A stretch of DNA of 64,000 nt from an uncultured Cyclobacteriaceae bacterium. GTDB lineage: Bacteria; Bacteroidota; Bacteroidia; Cytophagales; Cyclobacteriaceae. Made by a program: the position numbers and the translations under genes. The notes beneath the pieces were generated by a model. The model was not told the origin of the DNA, did not search any database, and was given only the letters and a program-made list of their open reading frames with translations. Positions 1-8,748 of the stretch are shown here, in pieces (the first letter of the stretch is position 1; every line of letters begins with the position of its first letter). The DNA lies in contig CANLOE010000013.1 of assembly GCA_947492745.1 (NCBI GenBank), positions 1 to 64,000 of the forward strand, in the 5' to 3' direction.

Positions 1-73
1 CCTGCGGTTCTCGCCTTGATTGAAACAAAATGACCCGCGGAATCTTATACGACATTTAAAACCTAAATTTGTA
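1..73 (-). repeat. Family A foldback element (MITE-like), partial
   Basis: Right-hand part of a family A element cut by the window edge. It ends in TTTGTA followed by TTA, as in the other copies. The flanking sequence TTACCCGTC also occurs without the element at about 8257, so this looks like an insertion at a TTA site. Confidence 0.75.
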
Positions 74-74
74 T

Positions 75-163
75 TACCCGTCACGGAACCTGTATTCCCT
101 GCCCATGCGACAGCGCCGGGCTTTGCAGCAATGGGGCACAAGCGGACGCTTACGCCGGTTTGG
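75..163. repeat. Dispersed repeat F, copy 1
   Basis: About 89 bp clearly similar to 8256-8345. On the minus strand both copies keep a related open frame (QTG-SV-LC ... AWAGNT-S-TG), which suggests that both descend from a coding sequence. Here it is continuous with the C-terminal relic of an LRR gene. I do not recognise the parent gene. Confidence 0.5.
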
Positions 164-280
164 GCTTGTTCTATGCCTACGGCAATGACTTTTGTATCGG
201 GCATTGATTTTCAAGTCCTTGTACTTCGCTCAGGGCAGTGTACACCATCGGTAGCTACGGGTTTGTGTTGTAAAGTGCAT
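163..280 (-). pseudogene. Collapsed third copy of the LRR gene
   Basis: ATG at 280 begins MHFTTQTRSYRW, identical to the first 12 residues of the gene at 1200-2093, and lies 18 bp after the stop of the preceding LRR gene. The frame then jumps to sequence matching the C-terminus of the intact genes (LSEV, then PDTKVIAV), with a stop right after the junction and a 1-bp frame slip inside the C-terminal part. Nearly the whole LRR region is missing. Seen directly by comparison with the two intact neighbours, and best explained by an internal deletion in a third tandem copy. Confidence 0.75.
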
Positions 281-298
281 CGGTATCTTGTTTGGGGG

Positions 299-1192
299 CT
301 ACTTTATCTCCACGGCGATTACCTTTGTATCGGGCAGGGCCTTTCTGAGCCGTTCCACTTCACTGAGGGGCATATCGGTAAAGGATACATTGATTTTTTC
401 CAGTTCCATGTTGCCAATGTCCTTCGGCAAACGGACGAACCCATTGTGCCCCATATCGAGTATCCGCAGCTTTTTCAGCTGGGTGATGCTCTCGGGCAGA
501 ACCTTCATGGGCTTCTTCACAGGGTAGCGGTCATTGATGGCCGCATTGAACTCGGGGTCCTCGGAGTTGTTGAAGCGGGTGGCCCCCCTCACCCTCAGGA
601 CCCTTAGATTGGAGAGTTCGCCCAGTTCCTCGGGCAGTTCGGCGATGGGGTTCATGGAGATGTCCAGTGCATCCAGGGAACGCAGGCCCCTGATCTCGGG
701 CGGGAGACGTTCCAATAGGCACATGTCCATTTTCAGCCATACCATTCCTTTCAAATTAAAAAAAGAAGGCGGCAGTTCACGGATGGGGTTGTTCAGGATG
801 GATAGGTTTTTCAGATGTTCCATTCTATCGATATCAGCGGGCAGTGCCCTGAGCCCACAACTGGGCATATAGAGTACCTGTAACTTTTCGAGTTCAAGGA
901 TTTCTTGGGGGAATTCCTCTAACTTATTGGAACCTATGGACAGGAATTGCAGGTTGGGCAGTTCAAGGATTTCCGATGGCAGTTCGGTGAGTTTATGTCC
1001 TGACAGGTCCAGTTTATAGACCTTTTCGGGTTCTTTCAGGGCTTCCTCCAGAGAGGAATAGACCCTAACATTAAGCAGTTCGTTCAGTGTAAGTAGTTTC
1101 CTATCCTGGCTTTGGCTACAGTGGGTACATAGGACCGCTATCAGGCAGGGTAGGCCCCATCGGTAGCTACGGGTTTGTTCTGTAAAGTGCAT
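299..1192 (-). CDS. Leucine-rich-repeat protein, tandem copy B
   Basis: A 297-residue protein with an N-terminal hydrophobic signal (MHF...LIAVLCTHC) and about eight LRRs of roughly 23 residues (pattern LxxLxxLxLxxNxLxxLPxxI), running from about residue 50 to the end. The upstream in-frame ATG at 1264 lies inside the previous gene; ATG 1192 gives the same length and N-terminus as the paralogue and sits 7 bp after its stop. The two paralogues are almost identical in most blocks but differ in the third to fifth repeats and at the C-terminus. Cysteines near the signal end suggest a lipoprotein, but the lipobox is not canonical. LRRs normally mediate protein binding; the partner is unknown. The 814-residue protein encoded upstream is the obvious candidate. 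Confidence 0.85.
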   Translation of the reverse strand: MHFTEQTRSYRWGLPCLIAVLCTHCSQSQDRKLLTLNELLNVRVYSSLEEALKEPEKVYKLDLSGHKLTELPSEILELPNLQFLSIGSNKLEEFPQEILELEKLQVLYMPSCGLRALPADIDRMEHLKNLSILNNPIRELPPSFFNLKGMVWLKMDMCLLERLPPEIRGLRSLDALDISMNPIAELPEELGELSNLRVLRVRGATRFNNSEDPEFNAAINDRYPVKKPMKVLPESITQLKKLRILDMGHNGFVRLPKDIGNMELEKINVSFTDMPLSEVERLRKALPDTKVIAVEIK

Positions 1193-1199
1193 CGGTATC

Positions 1200-2093
1200 C
1201 TAGTCCAGTCCATAAGCAATGATTTCTGCATCGGGCTGTGCCTTTCTGAGCCGTTCCACCTCACTGAGGGGCATCTCGGTATTGGTGATGTCGATCTCTT
1301 TCAGTTGCAGCGTGGCCAAGTCCTCGGGGAGCCTGATGAAACCGTTGTCGCTCATATCGAGTATCCGCAGCTTTTTCAGCTGGGTGATGCTCTCGGGCAG
1401 AACCTTCATGGGCTTCTTCACAGGGTAGCGGTCATTGATGGCCGCATTGAACTCGGGGTCCTCCGAACGGTCATAACGGGTGGCCCCCCTTACGACCAAC
1501 ATCCTTAGGTTGGAGAGTTCGCCCAGTTCCTCGGGCAGTTCGGCGATGGGGTTCATGGAGATGTCCAGTGCATCCAGGGAACGCAGGCCCTTGATCTCGG
1601 GCGGTAGACGTTCCAGTAGGTTCACGTAAATATCCAAAAGCTTCAGTTCGTCCAACCGGAAAAAAGAAGGGGGCAGTTCACGGATGAGATTCCCCGGGAT
1701 GGAAAGATGCTTTAAGTGTTTTAGCCTGTCCATATCTTGGGGCAGAGCCCTGAGCCCACAACTGGGCATATAGAGTACCTGTAACTTTTCGAGTTCAAGG
1801 ATTTCTTGGGGGAATTCCCCGAACTTATTGGAACCTATGGACAGGAATTGCAGGTTGGGCAGTTCAAGGATTTCCGATGGTAGTTCGGTGAGTTTATGTC
1901 CTGACAGGTCCAGTTTATAGACCTTTTCGGGTTCTTTCAGGGCTTCCTCCATGGAGGAATAAACCTCGGCGATGAGCAGTTCGTTGATTGTAAGTAGTTC
2001 CATATCCTGGCTTTGGCTACAGTGGGTACATAGGACCGCTATCAGGCAGAGTAGGCCCCATCGGTAGCTACGGGTTTGTGTTGTAAAGTGCAT
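1200..2093 (-). CDS. Leucine-rich-repeat protein, tandem copy A
   Basis: A 297-residue paralogue of the gene at 299-1192 with the same signal-like N-terminus (MHFTTQTRSYRW, then a hydrophobic stretch and CTHC) and about eight 23-residue LRRs. Its ATG lies 26 bp inside the end of the 814-residue gene, so the two are probably translationally coupled. Gene order on the minus strand is large protein, LRR A, LRR B, LRR relic, consistent with repeated tandem duplication. Domain content supports an extracytoplasmic protein-binding role. Immunity, adaptor and effector roles are all possible and cannot be separated from sequence alone. Confidence 0.85.
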   Translation of the reverse strand: MHFTTQTRSYRWGLLCLIAVLCTHCSQSQDMELLTINELLIAEVYSSMEEALKEPEKVYKLDLSGHKLTELPSEILELPNLQFLSIGSNKFGEFPQEILELEKLQVLYMPSCGLRALPQDMDRLKHLKHLSIPGNLIRELPPSFFRLDELKLLDIYVNLLERLPPEIKGLRSLDALDISMNPIAELPEELGELSNLRMLVVRGATRYDRSEDPEFNAAINDRYPVKKPMKVLPESITQLKKLRILDMSDNGFIRLPEDLATLQLKEIDITNTEMPLSEVERLRKAQPDAEIIAYGLD

Positions 2094-4512
2094 CGGTATC
2101 TTGTTTGACCTGTTTCCGCAAAGGTATCAAAATATAACTTTCCAGTCCTTTGACGAGTTGTACTTCCAGTCCTTTTTCGAGGCTATGGCCAGCCCCGTAC
2201 TGTTCCCGGGCCTGTTCGCAGTGCGCAATGTAGTCTTCTGCCTGTAGGCCCTTGCTCCGGTATTCGGCCCGTGCATTGGACAGGGGGTCGCCCAGTTGCA
2301 GGGCGATATCGCGCAGTCCCTTGAAGTGCAGGGCCATATAGGTATCCCAGTCGCGGCGGTCCCCGCTCTTGCGGTTCATGAGGCCATTGTAGACCGTGCT
2401 CACATAGCTGAGGGTATCACTGCCCATGACTTCGAAGATGCCCGCTTCCCAGGTGGAGCGCAGGGTCACCCCCGTACTGAGGCCCGCGCTGGCCGGGCCC
2501 GGGCCATAGCTCATCTCCGCTTCGCTGTTGTACTCGGTGACCTTCTTATAGGTGGTCCGAAAGTACTGCAGTGCGTATTCCGCGCCCGGGGCGGACTGGA
2601 CATAGTTCAGTTCGAGGAGCAGTCCTTTTTTGCGCTGGCCGCTGAGGTCATAGTGGCCAGGTATCTTCAGGGCTTCCATTTTCTTTCGGAGGCCTTCGGC
2701 CAATCGGCCCGCAAAGGTCTCCAGGGCATGGAGGTCCAGCCGGCCCCATTGGCCCAGATCGATTCCCTCGATGAGCAGTTGCAGTTCTTTCTCATCCACC
2801 TTGGCACTGCCATGGATGAAGGCTTTTACGTTCAGGTACTGGCCATCGTTGTCGGGATTGGGATGGTCCTGCGTAGCACTGTGGGCAATCTCAAGGGTGG
2901 CCCCGCCCAGCCCGGCAATATCGATACTGACTTGAAAGGCGTATTCGGTAGTCCCGCCCGGTCGGCTCCGGCCCCTTGAGGGCGAAAGGGCCCGGATACT
3001 GCTGCGGCTGGCTGCTCCTTGGACAGTGGTGCTGCCACCGGCAAGGGAAGCCGCCACATGGCCCTCCGCCATCGCCCGACCTTCCAGTAGGGTCAGGATT
3101 TCCCCATAGTCATTGACCTCAATGGAAGCGGCCTTATAGGCCTTCCTTGCACTGGCTATTTTCTCAGGGGCCTCGAAGCCTTTTTTCTCTATGGTCGCCG
3201 TCAGGCCAGCCAGAAACTCCAGTACCTTGGCCCGCAGGTATACCGCAAAGTGTTCGGGGCTTTCGTAGACACCGGTCAGGGAAAATTTCAATTTGAGGTC
3301 CAAGCCTACTTTTGCCAAATCCCACAGCACCGAACCCTCGCCAAAACCTGTGATTTCCACTCCTCCCGTAGCGCGCAGTCTACGGTCATCCTGTACATCG
3401 ATGGTCGTATCGAAGGCCATTTTCCCACCTATCTCCGCTCGGCCCGCGCCCCAGACCACCTCGCCCAGCGCGGAAAATTTCAGTTCCATTTCCAGCCTGA
3501 GACTGCCTGTAGTGGCCAGCCCTCCCGCACCGAAACCGCTGAGGCCCCGGATGAAGTCGATGTAGTCCTCCCTGCTCGAATCGAAGTCCAAGCCTTTGTT
3601 GCCGCTCTTGTCCGCAGTGGATTGGATTTTTTCGATGCGCTCGGCCTTGGTGGCCTCCCGTTCTTTCTGTTCTTTGCGTTCCTCCTGCCTTTCCGTTTTC
3701 TTCGTTTCCTTTCGGGGTAGGAGGCGTATTTCCGAAGGATGCCCCGAGCACCAGCCCGGGTATATCCTGCCCCCGACATGGGCAATGACCTGCTTTTTGG
3801 CACTATGCAGGGTGCTGTTGTGCACCAGTACGGAGGTGCCCGTGGGCATATCGACCAGGATACCGCTCAGATAGCCCGGGTCGGCCAGTGCCCTGTTCAT
3901 CTGGTCGAGACTCGCATGGAGTCGCAGGCTGCCCGGCTGCACGATACGCCCTTCGGTAAAGCCTTCCTCGGCAGTCGCTGCTTCCTTGTCCTTGGCCGCT
4001 ACCTCGGGAACCTTGGGGGCTATGGGTGCAGAATGGCCGGGATTCCGCTGGGTCAGGGTATCCTCTGGATTCCAGGGACGCGTTTTCTGCTTTTCATCCT
4101 CAGTGGGCAAGGAATCCCTGACAGCACCCAAGGAGGTTTTGCCCAGCAGTTTATCGATAATCCGCTGTTGTGGGGTGTCGCGCGGGGGCATCTGCCGTAG
4201 CTTATCGGAGATGCGTTTCTGGGGCGTATCGGGCGGAGGGCCGGCCTGCAGTTTGTTGATGATGCGCTGTTGGGGCGTATCGATAGGCAGTGCGCGCAGC
4301 GGCTCATTCGATTGTCCTTGGGGAGGATTTGGGATTCTTGCCCCACCCAAGGGAGAGGATAAGGGTTCGGAGGATAGGTCTTCCGGGCCGTGCTCCGTGT
4401 GGGGCGGTCTATGGGGGAGGCTGTCCTTCGAAGAGGGCTGCGTTTGTGGGTGCAGGTCGCTTCGGCCTGTGTTTTCTGTCGGTTTCTGCTCCTTTGCCGG
4501 GCTTCTGTCCAT
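2068..4512 (-). CDS. Large protein of unknown function with Pro-rich head and beta-rich core
   Basis: 814 residues with no signal peptide. Residues 1-75 are Pro/Ser-rich and disordered-looking. Residues 78-128 hold three 17-residue repeats (DTPQxRIxxKL). A compact segment near residues 205-265 includes a VLVHN motif and a GWCSGHP motif. A Lys/Glu-rich charged helix follows (about 267-300). Then comes a long stretch of alternating short amphipathic strands rich in Gly (about 320-600), and a helical C-terminus. No catalytic motif is evident and I do not recognise the family. The modular head-linker-core layout and the immediately overlapping tandem LRR genes recall secreted effectors or toxins with partner genes, but this is inference. 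The CDS is real: it is long, GC-rich and in the same strand as its partners. Confidence 0.7.
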   Translation of the reverse strand: MDRSPAKEQKPTENTGRSDLHPQTQPSSKDSLPHRPPHTEHGPEDLSSEPLSSPLGGARIPNPPQGQSNEPLRALPIDTPQQRIINKLQAGPPPDTPQKRISDKLRQMPPRDTPQQRIIDKLLGKTSLGAVRDSLPTEDEKQKTRPWNPEDTLTQRNPGHSAPIAPKVPEVAAKDKEAATAEEGFTEGRIVQPGSLRLHASLDQMNRALADPGYLSGILVDMPTGTSVLVHNSTLHSAKKQVIAHVGGRIYPGWCSGHPSEIRLLPRKETKKTERQEERKEQKEREATKAERIEKIQSTADKSGNKGLDFDSSREDYIDFIRGLSGFGAGGLATTGSLRLEMELKFSALGEVVWGAGRAEIGGKMAFDTTIDVQDDRRLRATGGVEITGFGEGSVLWDLAKVGLDLKLKFSLTGVYESPEHFAVYLRAKVLEFLAGLTATIEKKGFEAPEKIASARKAYKAASIEVNDYGEILTLLEGRAMAEGHVAASLAGGSTTVQGAASRSSIRALSPSRGRSRPGGTTEYAFQVSIDIAGLGGATLEIAHSATQDHPNPDNDGQYLNVKAFIHGSAKVDEKELQLLIEGIDLGQWGRLDLHALETFAGRLAEGLRKKMEALKIPGHYDLSGQRKKGLLLELNYVQSAPGAEYALQYFRTTYKKVTEYNSEAEMSYGPGPASAGLSTGVTLRSTWEAGIFEVMGSDTLSYVSTVYNGLMNRKSGDRRDWDTYMALHFKGLRDIALQLGDPLSNARAEYRSKGLQAEDYIAHCEQAREQYGAGHSLEKGLEVQLVKGLESYILIPLRKQVKQDTDALYNTNP
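4129..4281 (-). repeat. Three 51-bp (17-residue) coding repeats
   Basis: Encodes three consecutive units starting DTPQQRI, DTPQKRI and DTPQQRI, each followed by xxKL and a Pro-containing spacer. This is residues 78-128 of the 814-residue protein. It could be a short linear binding motif present in multiple copies. Confidence 0.85.
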
Positions 4513-5405
4513 GGGTCGGAAAAAATCGAGTGTTTACTATGGTAGTAGGTGACAAGGGTTCAATACTAGTGAAATTTCAGCGGATTCCTAAAGCTCAATC
4601 CAACTTATACTATGGAAAATCTAATGCAAAAGGTGCAATGCTTTGATTGTCAGAAACTCGACATGTACTTCATTGTTCATGAAATCGGCATGGGCAGGTC
4701 TTTTATGGAATGGGTGTCGGCCGTTTGCCCATGGGCGGTAGTATATCCACCATATTCGGGTCCTTTTCGTTCAGATCGGGAATAGCGTTTGAAGTAGCAG
4801 TGCTTTTCGCCTATCTTGAGTTCCGCGAGAACATTTATTCCCTCTATAGTTTTACCTCTCTTCCTGCTCCTGTTCGGGCTTGCCCCTAGCATATCGTCTC
4901 AGGACCTTCCTCCTATCCCTTTCATTGACCGTCGGGTCGTGGATAGGGCCGAACTGCTCCTACCGAAGCAAGAATATGGACTAGAGTAAGCATTGGCGGC
5001 CTTCGAAGTGAGAAAGAGGAGCTAGGTTGTGATACTTACAGTATTGAGGATCTCGTCATTCTTGATGTGCTGACCTGCTGTCCCTCTTCCGCTTTTTGCT
5101 ATTTATACTCAACAAAAAATGAAATGGGAAATTTGAAGTTCCGAAGGTCTTGGGCAAATCCTGCATTTGTTGACCGGTCATTCGTTGATTGGTCATTAGG
5201 ACCGTTCCTAGCAGAACAGTATTTTCTTGATCATTTCAGTATGTCCCAAAACAATTTCATTTGGGTATATATAAATCTGGATTTTGAATATCGTATATTT
5301 CTTGGATAGAACGATGTCTTTATGAAGTATTCCCGGTAACCCGTCTACGCATATGCCACAGGCTTCACTTATATCTGTAGTTCCTCCGGGCTATTTCCCG
5401 ATGCA
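4513..5405. other. Gap with possible decayed coding sequence
   Basis: No convincing gene. A minus-strand frame at 4677-4892 (71 residues, rich in Arg/Lys) and a second frame just upstream (ending in ARGKPEQEQEER) look like pieces of a broken gene, but no family is recognisable. At 5105-5135 there is a copy of a dispersed motif (ACTCAA-AAAAATGAAAYGGGAAA). Similar motifs lie at 14028 and, inverted, at 34893 and 35090. Confidence 0.35.
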
Positions 5406-5565
5406 TACAAACTTAGCTTCTAACTATCGCCTATCTTCCTGTTCATTTTGCTTCACTCTGCGTTGACCATCCTCGGGATAGCGCTGCTATCCCTGCGGTT
5501 ATCGCCTTGATTGAAAAAAAAATGACCCACGCAACCTTATACGACATTTAAAACCCAAATTTGTA
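5406..5565 (-). repeat. Family A foldback element
   Basis: Begins TACAAACTTAG and ends CCAAATTTGTA, with the central hairpin GGGATAGC-GCT-GCTATCCC. Flanks are GCA and TCA rather than a perfect TTA pair, so its duplication has decayed or differs. Confidence 0.85.
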
Positions 5566-5612
5566 TCACTTTCTCTCGGGTATGCCGGGATGATGGCTTT
5601 GCGTACAAGGAC

Positions 5613-5642
5613 TTGTCTCTATTGGTCGCTATACTATTTTTG
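5613..5642 (+). promoter_or_regulatory. Bacteroidota-type promoter for recG
   Basis: TTG at 5613-5615, exactly 19 bp of spacer, then TATTTTTG at 5635-5642. This matches the phylum's sigma-ABfr consensus TTG-N19-TAnnTTTG. It would give a leader of about 30 nt before the recG ATG. It lies just downstream of a family A element. Confidence 0.75.
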
Positions 5643-5679
5643 TATCTTAAATTTGGGGGAAATTCAGTAGCTTGCGGCA

Positions 5680-7773
5680 ATGGCGCGTTTTTTCGATACC
5701 AAAATAGAATTTCTTAAGGGGGTAGGACCGCAAAAAGCCGTACTGCTCAACAAAGACCTCGATATCTTCACTTATGGGGACCTGCTCCAGCACTACCCTT
5801 TCCGTCATGAGGACCGTACCCAGTTCTATACCATCGCCCAGATAGGTGCGGACATGCCCCATATCCAGATCAGGGGGAAGGTCACGCGTGTGGAAAGTAT
5901 CGGCGAGGGCAAAAAGAAGCGCCTGGTCGCTCACTTCAGGGATGATACGGGCGAGGTGGAACTGGTCTGGTTCAAGGGTATCCAGTGGGTGCTGAAGACG
6001 CTCCATGTCGGTACGGACTATGTCATCTTCGGTAAGCCCAACCGCTATGGCAGTAAGATCAATATCGCACATCCTGAGATGGAGGTGCTGACGGGCCGTA
6101 CTTCGGATAAGGGCCATCTCCAGCCCATCTACCACACCTCGGAGCGGATGAAAACCCGTTTTTTGGACAGTAAGGCCATCTCTAAGCTCCAAAGGGCGCT
6201 GCTGGCACAGTGCCACCAGCGCATACGGGAGACATTGCCCGAGCGTCTTATCGCACAGTTCCAGCTTTTGCCCAAGCGGGAGGCCGTGGTGGGCATCCAC
6301 TTCCCCTCAACTGCGGAAATCCTCCAAAAGGCGCGGTTCCGTTTGAAGTTCGAGGAGCTTTTCTATGTACAGTTGCGCCTGATCCAACTGAAACTGACGC
6401 GCTATGAAAAGTTCAAAGGCCAGCGCTTCACGAATACGGACCTGCTCACGCGCTTCTATAAAGAGCAGCTGCCCTTTCCCCTCACCGAGGCCCAGAAGCG
6501 GGTCCTCCGTGAAATCTACGAAGACCTCAAGTCGGGCCGCCAGATGAACCGCCTGCTCCAAGGGGACGTGGGCAGTGGCAAGACCATCGTGGCCTTTATC
6601 AGTATGCTGATAGCGCTGGGTTGCAGTACACAGGCAGCACTGATGGCCCCAACGGAAATCCTCTCGGTACAGCACTATCAGGGACTCAAGGAGTATGCCG
6701 ATAGCATGGGCCTACGGATAGGCCTACTGACGGGCTCGACCAGAAAGAAAGAACGTCGGGTACTGCATGAGGCATTAGAGGCGGGCGAGTTACATATTCT
6801 GGTAGGGACACATGCCCTCTTAGAGGATAAGGTGCAGTTCAAACAGCTTGGTCTGGCCATCATCGATGAGCAGCATCGCTTCGGAGTGGCCCAGCGCTCC
6901 AGGCTATGGAGCAAGAACAGTGATACCTATCCGCACATACTGGTCATGACGGCCACGCCCATCCCCAGGACACTGGCCATGACCCTGTACGGCGATCTGG
7001 ACATATCGGTCATCGATGAGCTGCCCGCTGGTCGCAAGCCCATACAGACCGTACACCGATTCGATGCCAACCGACTTAAAGTCAATGGATTTATAAAACA
7101 GCAAGTGAATCAGGGCCGACAGGTCTATGTGGTCTATCCCTTGATAGAGGAATCCGAAAAACTGGACCTCAAAGACCTGATGGACGGCTATGAAAGTATC
7201 GCCCGTGCTTTTCCCGATACTCCGCTGAGCATCGTACATGGCAAGATGAAACCCGATGCCAAGGACTATGAGATGCAGCGCTTTGTCAAGGGGGAGACCA
7301 AGATCATGGTAGCCACTACGGTCATCGAGGTAGGGGTCAATGTGCCGAATGCCACGGTCATGGTCATCGAGAACGCCGAACGTTTCGGACTGGCACAACT
7401 GCATCAGTTGCGCGGGCGTGTGGGGCGGGGTGCGGAGCAGTCCTACTGCATCCTTATAACAGGCCATAAACTGAGCAAGGAGGGCAAGGAGCGCATTGCC
7501 ACTATGGTGCGGAGCAATAATGGCTTCGAAATAGCCGATGTGGACCTCAAGTTGCGCGGGCCGGGCGACCTGTCGGGTACGCAGCAAAGTGGCGTGCTCG
7601 ACCTTCATATCGCCGACTTGGGCAAGGATAGCCATATTCTCCAAATGGCTCGGGATGCTGCCCTGGAGCTGCTCGATAAGGACCCTTCGCTGGAAGCGCC
7701 CGAGAACCGTTCTATCTTGGAGCAGATCAGCATACAAAAGAAAAATGCTTTTAACTGGAGCCGTATTAGTTAG
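5680..7773 (+). CDS. recG: ATP-dependent DNA helicase RecG
   Basis: 697 residues, normal for the family. The N-terminal wedge/OB domain is at about residues 50-150. The superfamily 2 helicase core carries Walker A GDVGSGKT at 295-302, the DEQH box at 396-399, and motif VI near the Q-rich GRVGRG. The C-terminal TRG region follows with GDLSGTQQSG. RecG remodels stalled forks and branch-migrates Holliday junctions in the cytoplasm. It has its own promoter at 5613-5642 and no operon partner: flanking gaps are repeat-filled. ATG 5680 is chosen because it gives the usual N-terminus (MARFFDTKIEFLKGVG) and correct promoter spacing. Confidence 0.97.
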   Translation: MARFFDTKIEFLKGVGPQKAVLLNKDLDIFTYGDLLQHYPFRHEDRTQFYTIAQIGADMPHIQIRGKVTRVESIGEGKKKRLVAHFRDDTGEVELVWFKGIQWVLKTLHVGTDYVIFGKPNRYGSKINIAHPEMEVLTGRTSDKGHLQPIYHTSERMKTRFLDSKAISKLQRALLAQCHQRIRETLPERLIAQFQLLPKREAVVGIHFPSTAEILQKARFRLKFEELFYVQLRLIQLKLTRYEKFKGQRFTNTDLLTRFYKEQLPFPLTEAQKRVLREIYEDLKSGRQMNRLLQGDVGSGKTIVAFISMLIALGCSTQAALMAPTEILSVQHYQGLKEYADSMGLRIGLLTGSTRKKERRVLHEALEAGELHILVGTHALLEDKVQFKQLGLAIIDEQHRFGVAQRSRLWSKNSDTYPHILVMTATPIPRTLAMTLYGDLDISVIDELPAGRKPIQTVHRFDANRLKVNGFIKQQVNQGRQVYVVYPLIEESEKLDLKDLMDGYESIARAFPDTPLSIVHGKMKPDAKDYEMQRFVKGETKIMVATTVIEVGVNVPNATVMVIENAERFGLAQLHQLRGRVGRGAEQSYCILITGHKLSKEGKERIATMVRSNNGFEIADVDLKLRGPGDLSGTQQSGVLDLHIADLGKDSHILQMARDAALELLDKDPSLEAPENRSILEQISIQKKNAFNWSRIS

Positions 7774-8008
7774 GCTTTATGGTCCTACCAACGGGTAGAG
7801 GGAATATGTGCCAAAGGCATTCTTCTTGGTAAGAAGGGTATTCTGTGCCTTGGTCATGGCGGGGCTTTTTTCTGCCCTATGTTCCTTTGCTCTTGCGTCT
7901 TCCGAAAACAGCCTTCCAAATAAACGGTAGCAAAACAGCCCCGATCCTCTGGCGCAAGCGTTCACTTGTGCCTTTCTACATCCCGCAATTTGATGAAGTC
8001 AACCTTTC

Positions 8009-8174
8009 AATCCAAATTGATCAATAGGATTTCGTGATGAAAAGTACAATAAGATCAGCGGTTTAGGTGAGGAGGCCTAGCGTATTGTTAAGGTGAGGAA
8101 CCTGCGCAGCGTAAAATCGCTGATTTTGAAGCAATTTATATTCGTAATAGGAAGGTTATTGATTATTTTAATCC
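8009..8174. repeat. Mosaic foldback element, type D
   Basis: Ends TCCAAATTGATCAATAGG and (inverted) GGATTAAAATAATCAATA. The middle contains GCGGTTTAGGTGAGGAGGC and CCTGCGCAGCGTAAAATCGC. Same outer ends as the C-type elements. Other D copies are at 36393-36687, 48291-48456 and, in part, 33838-33915. Confidence 0.7.
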
Positions 8175-8255
8175 ATACGGCCTTTCGCTCCTGCGTAGTA
8201 TGAAAACGTCCAGTTGGTATACTTGTGCTACCTACGAATGGGTAAAGTACAGTTT

Positions 8256-8345
8256 TTACCCGTCATGGAACTGGTATTTCCTGCCCATGCGATAGAGCCG
8301 AGCCTTACAGCGGTGAGGCACAAGTGGACGCTTGCGCCAGTTTGG
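8256..8345. repeat. Dispersed repeat F, copy 2
   Basis: Similar to 75-163. Here the TTACCCGTC start is preceded by plain sequence, not by a family A element, so it serves as an empty-site comparison for the insertion at position 73. Its minus-strand frame is parallel to that of copy 1. Confidence 0.5.
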
Positions 8346-8346
8346 T

Positions 8347-8492
8347 CATGCATTGAAAAATCTACTGCGGATCTAAATAGCTGCAAACCGGTCGTTGCAC
8401 TACGTTTATTGCCATTTAAACCCTCGTTACGAAGTTCCAACGCATAATCCGGGTTTAAGTCCTCATGACGAAGTTCCAACGAACATTCTGGG
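8347..8492. repeat. Rearranged mosaic foldback element
   Basis: Starts with the arm containing ATTGAAAAATCTACTGCGG, lacks the central hairpin, and ends with two successive arm ends (TCCGGGTTT, then CATTCTGGG). It is a deleted or recombined member of the AACCCA-ended superfamily. Confidence 0.65.
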
Positions 8493-8586
8493 ATAATGAC
8501 TTATTTACCAAACTTAGTAATGGTCATTCCTTTGTGTCCAGGCAACATTCCCCCAAAATACTTTCTCTTGAGTATAGCTGCCCTTA

Positions 8587-8745
8587 TACAAATTTAGGTT
8601 TTAAATGTCGTATAAGATTCCGCTGGTCATTTTGTTTCAATCAAGGCGAGAACCGCAGGAATAGCAGCGCTATCCCGAGGATGGTCAACGCAGAGTGAAG
8701 CAAAATGAACAAGAAGATAGGCGATATTTGAAAGCTAAGTTTGTA
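8587..8745 (+). repeat. Family A foldback element
   Basis: Exactly 159 bp from TACAAATTTAGG to TTTGTA, flanked on both sides by TTA (8584-8586 and 8746-8748). The two arms match each other over nearly the full length and meet at the hairpin around ATAGCAGCGCTAT. Confidence 0.9.
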
Positions 8746-8748
8746 TTA

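Noticed and set aside
3750-3900. VLVHN motif in the 814-residue protein as a Hint/intein-like domain of polymorphic toxins
   Set aside because: Only the five-residue end motif matches; the preceding Hint strands, the catalytic Cys and the conserved His motifs are not seen.
4677-4892. 71-residue minus-strand ORF as a real gene
   Set aside because: No family, unusual composition and adjacent fragments in another frame; more like a relic, so only mentioned in the gap entry.
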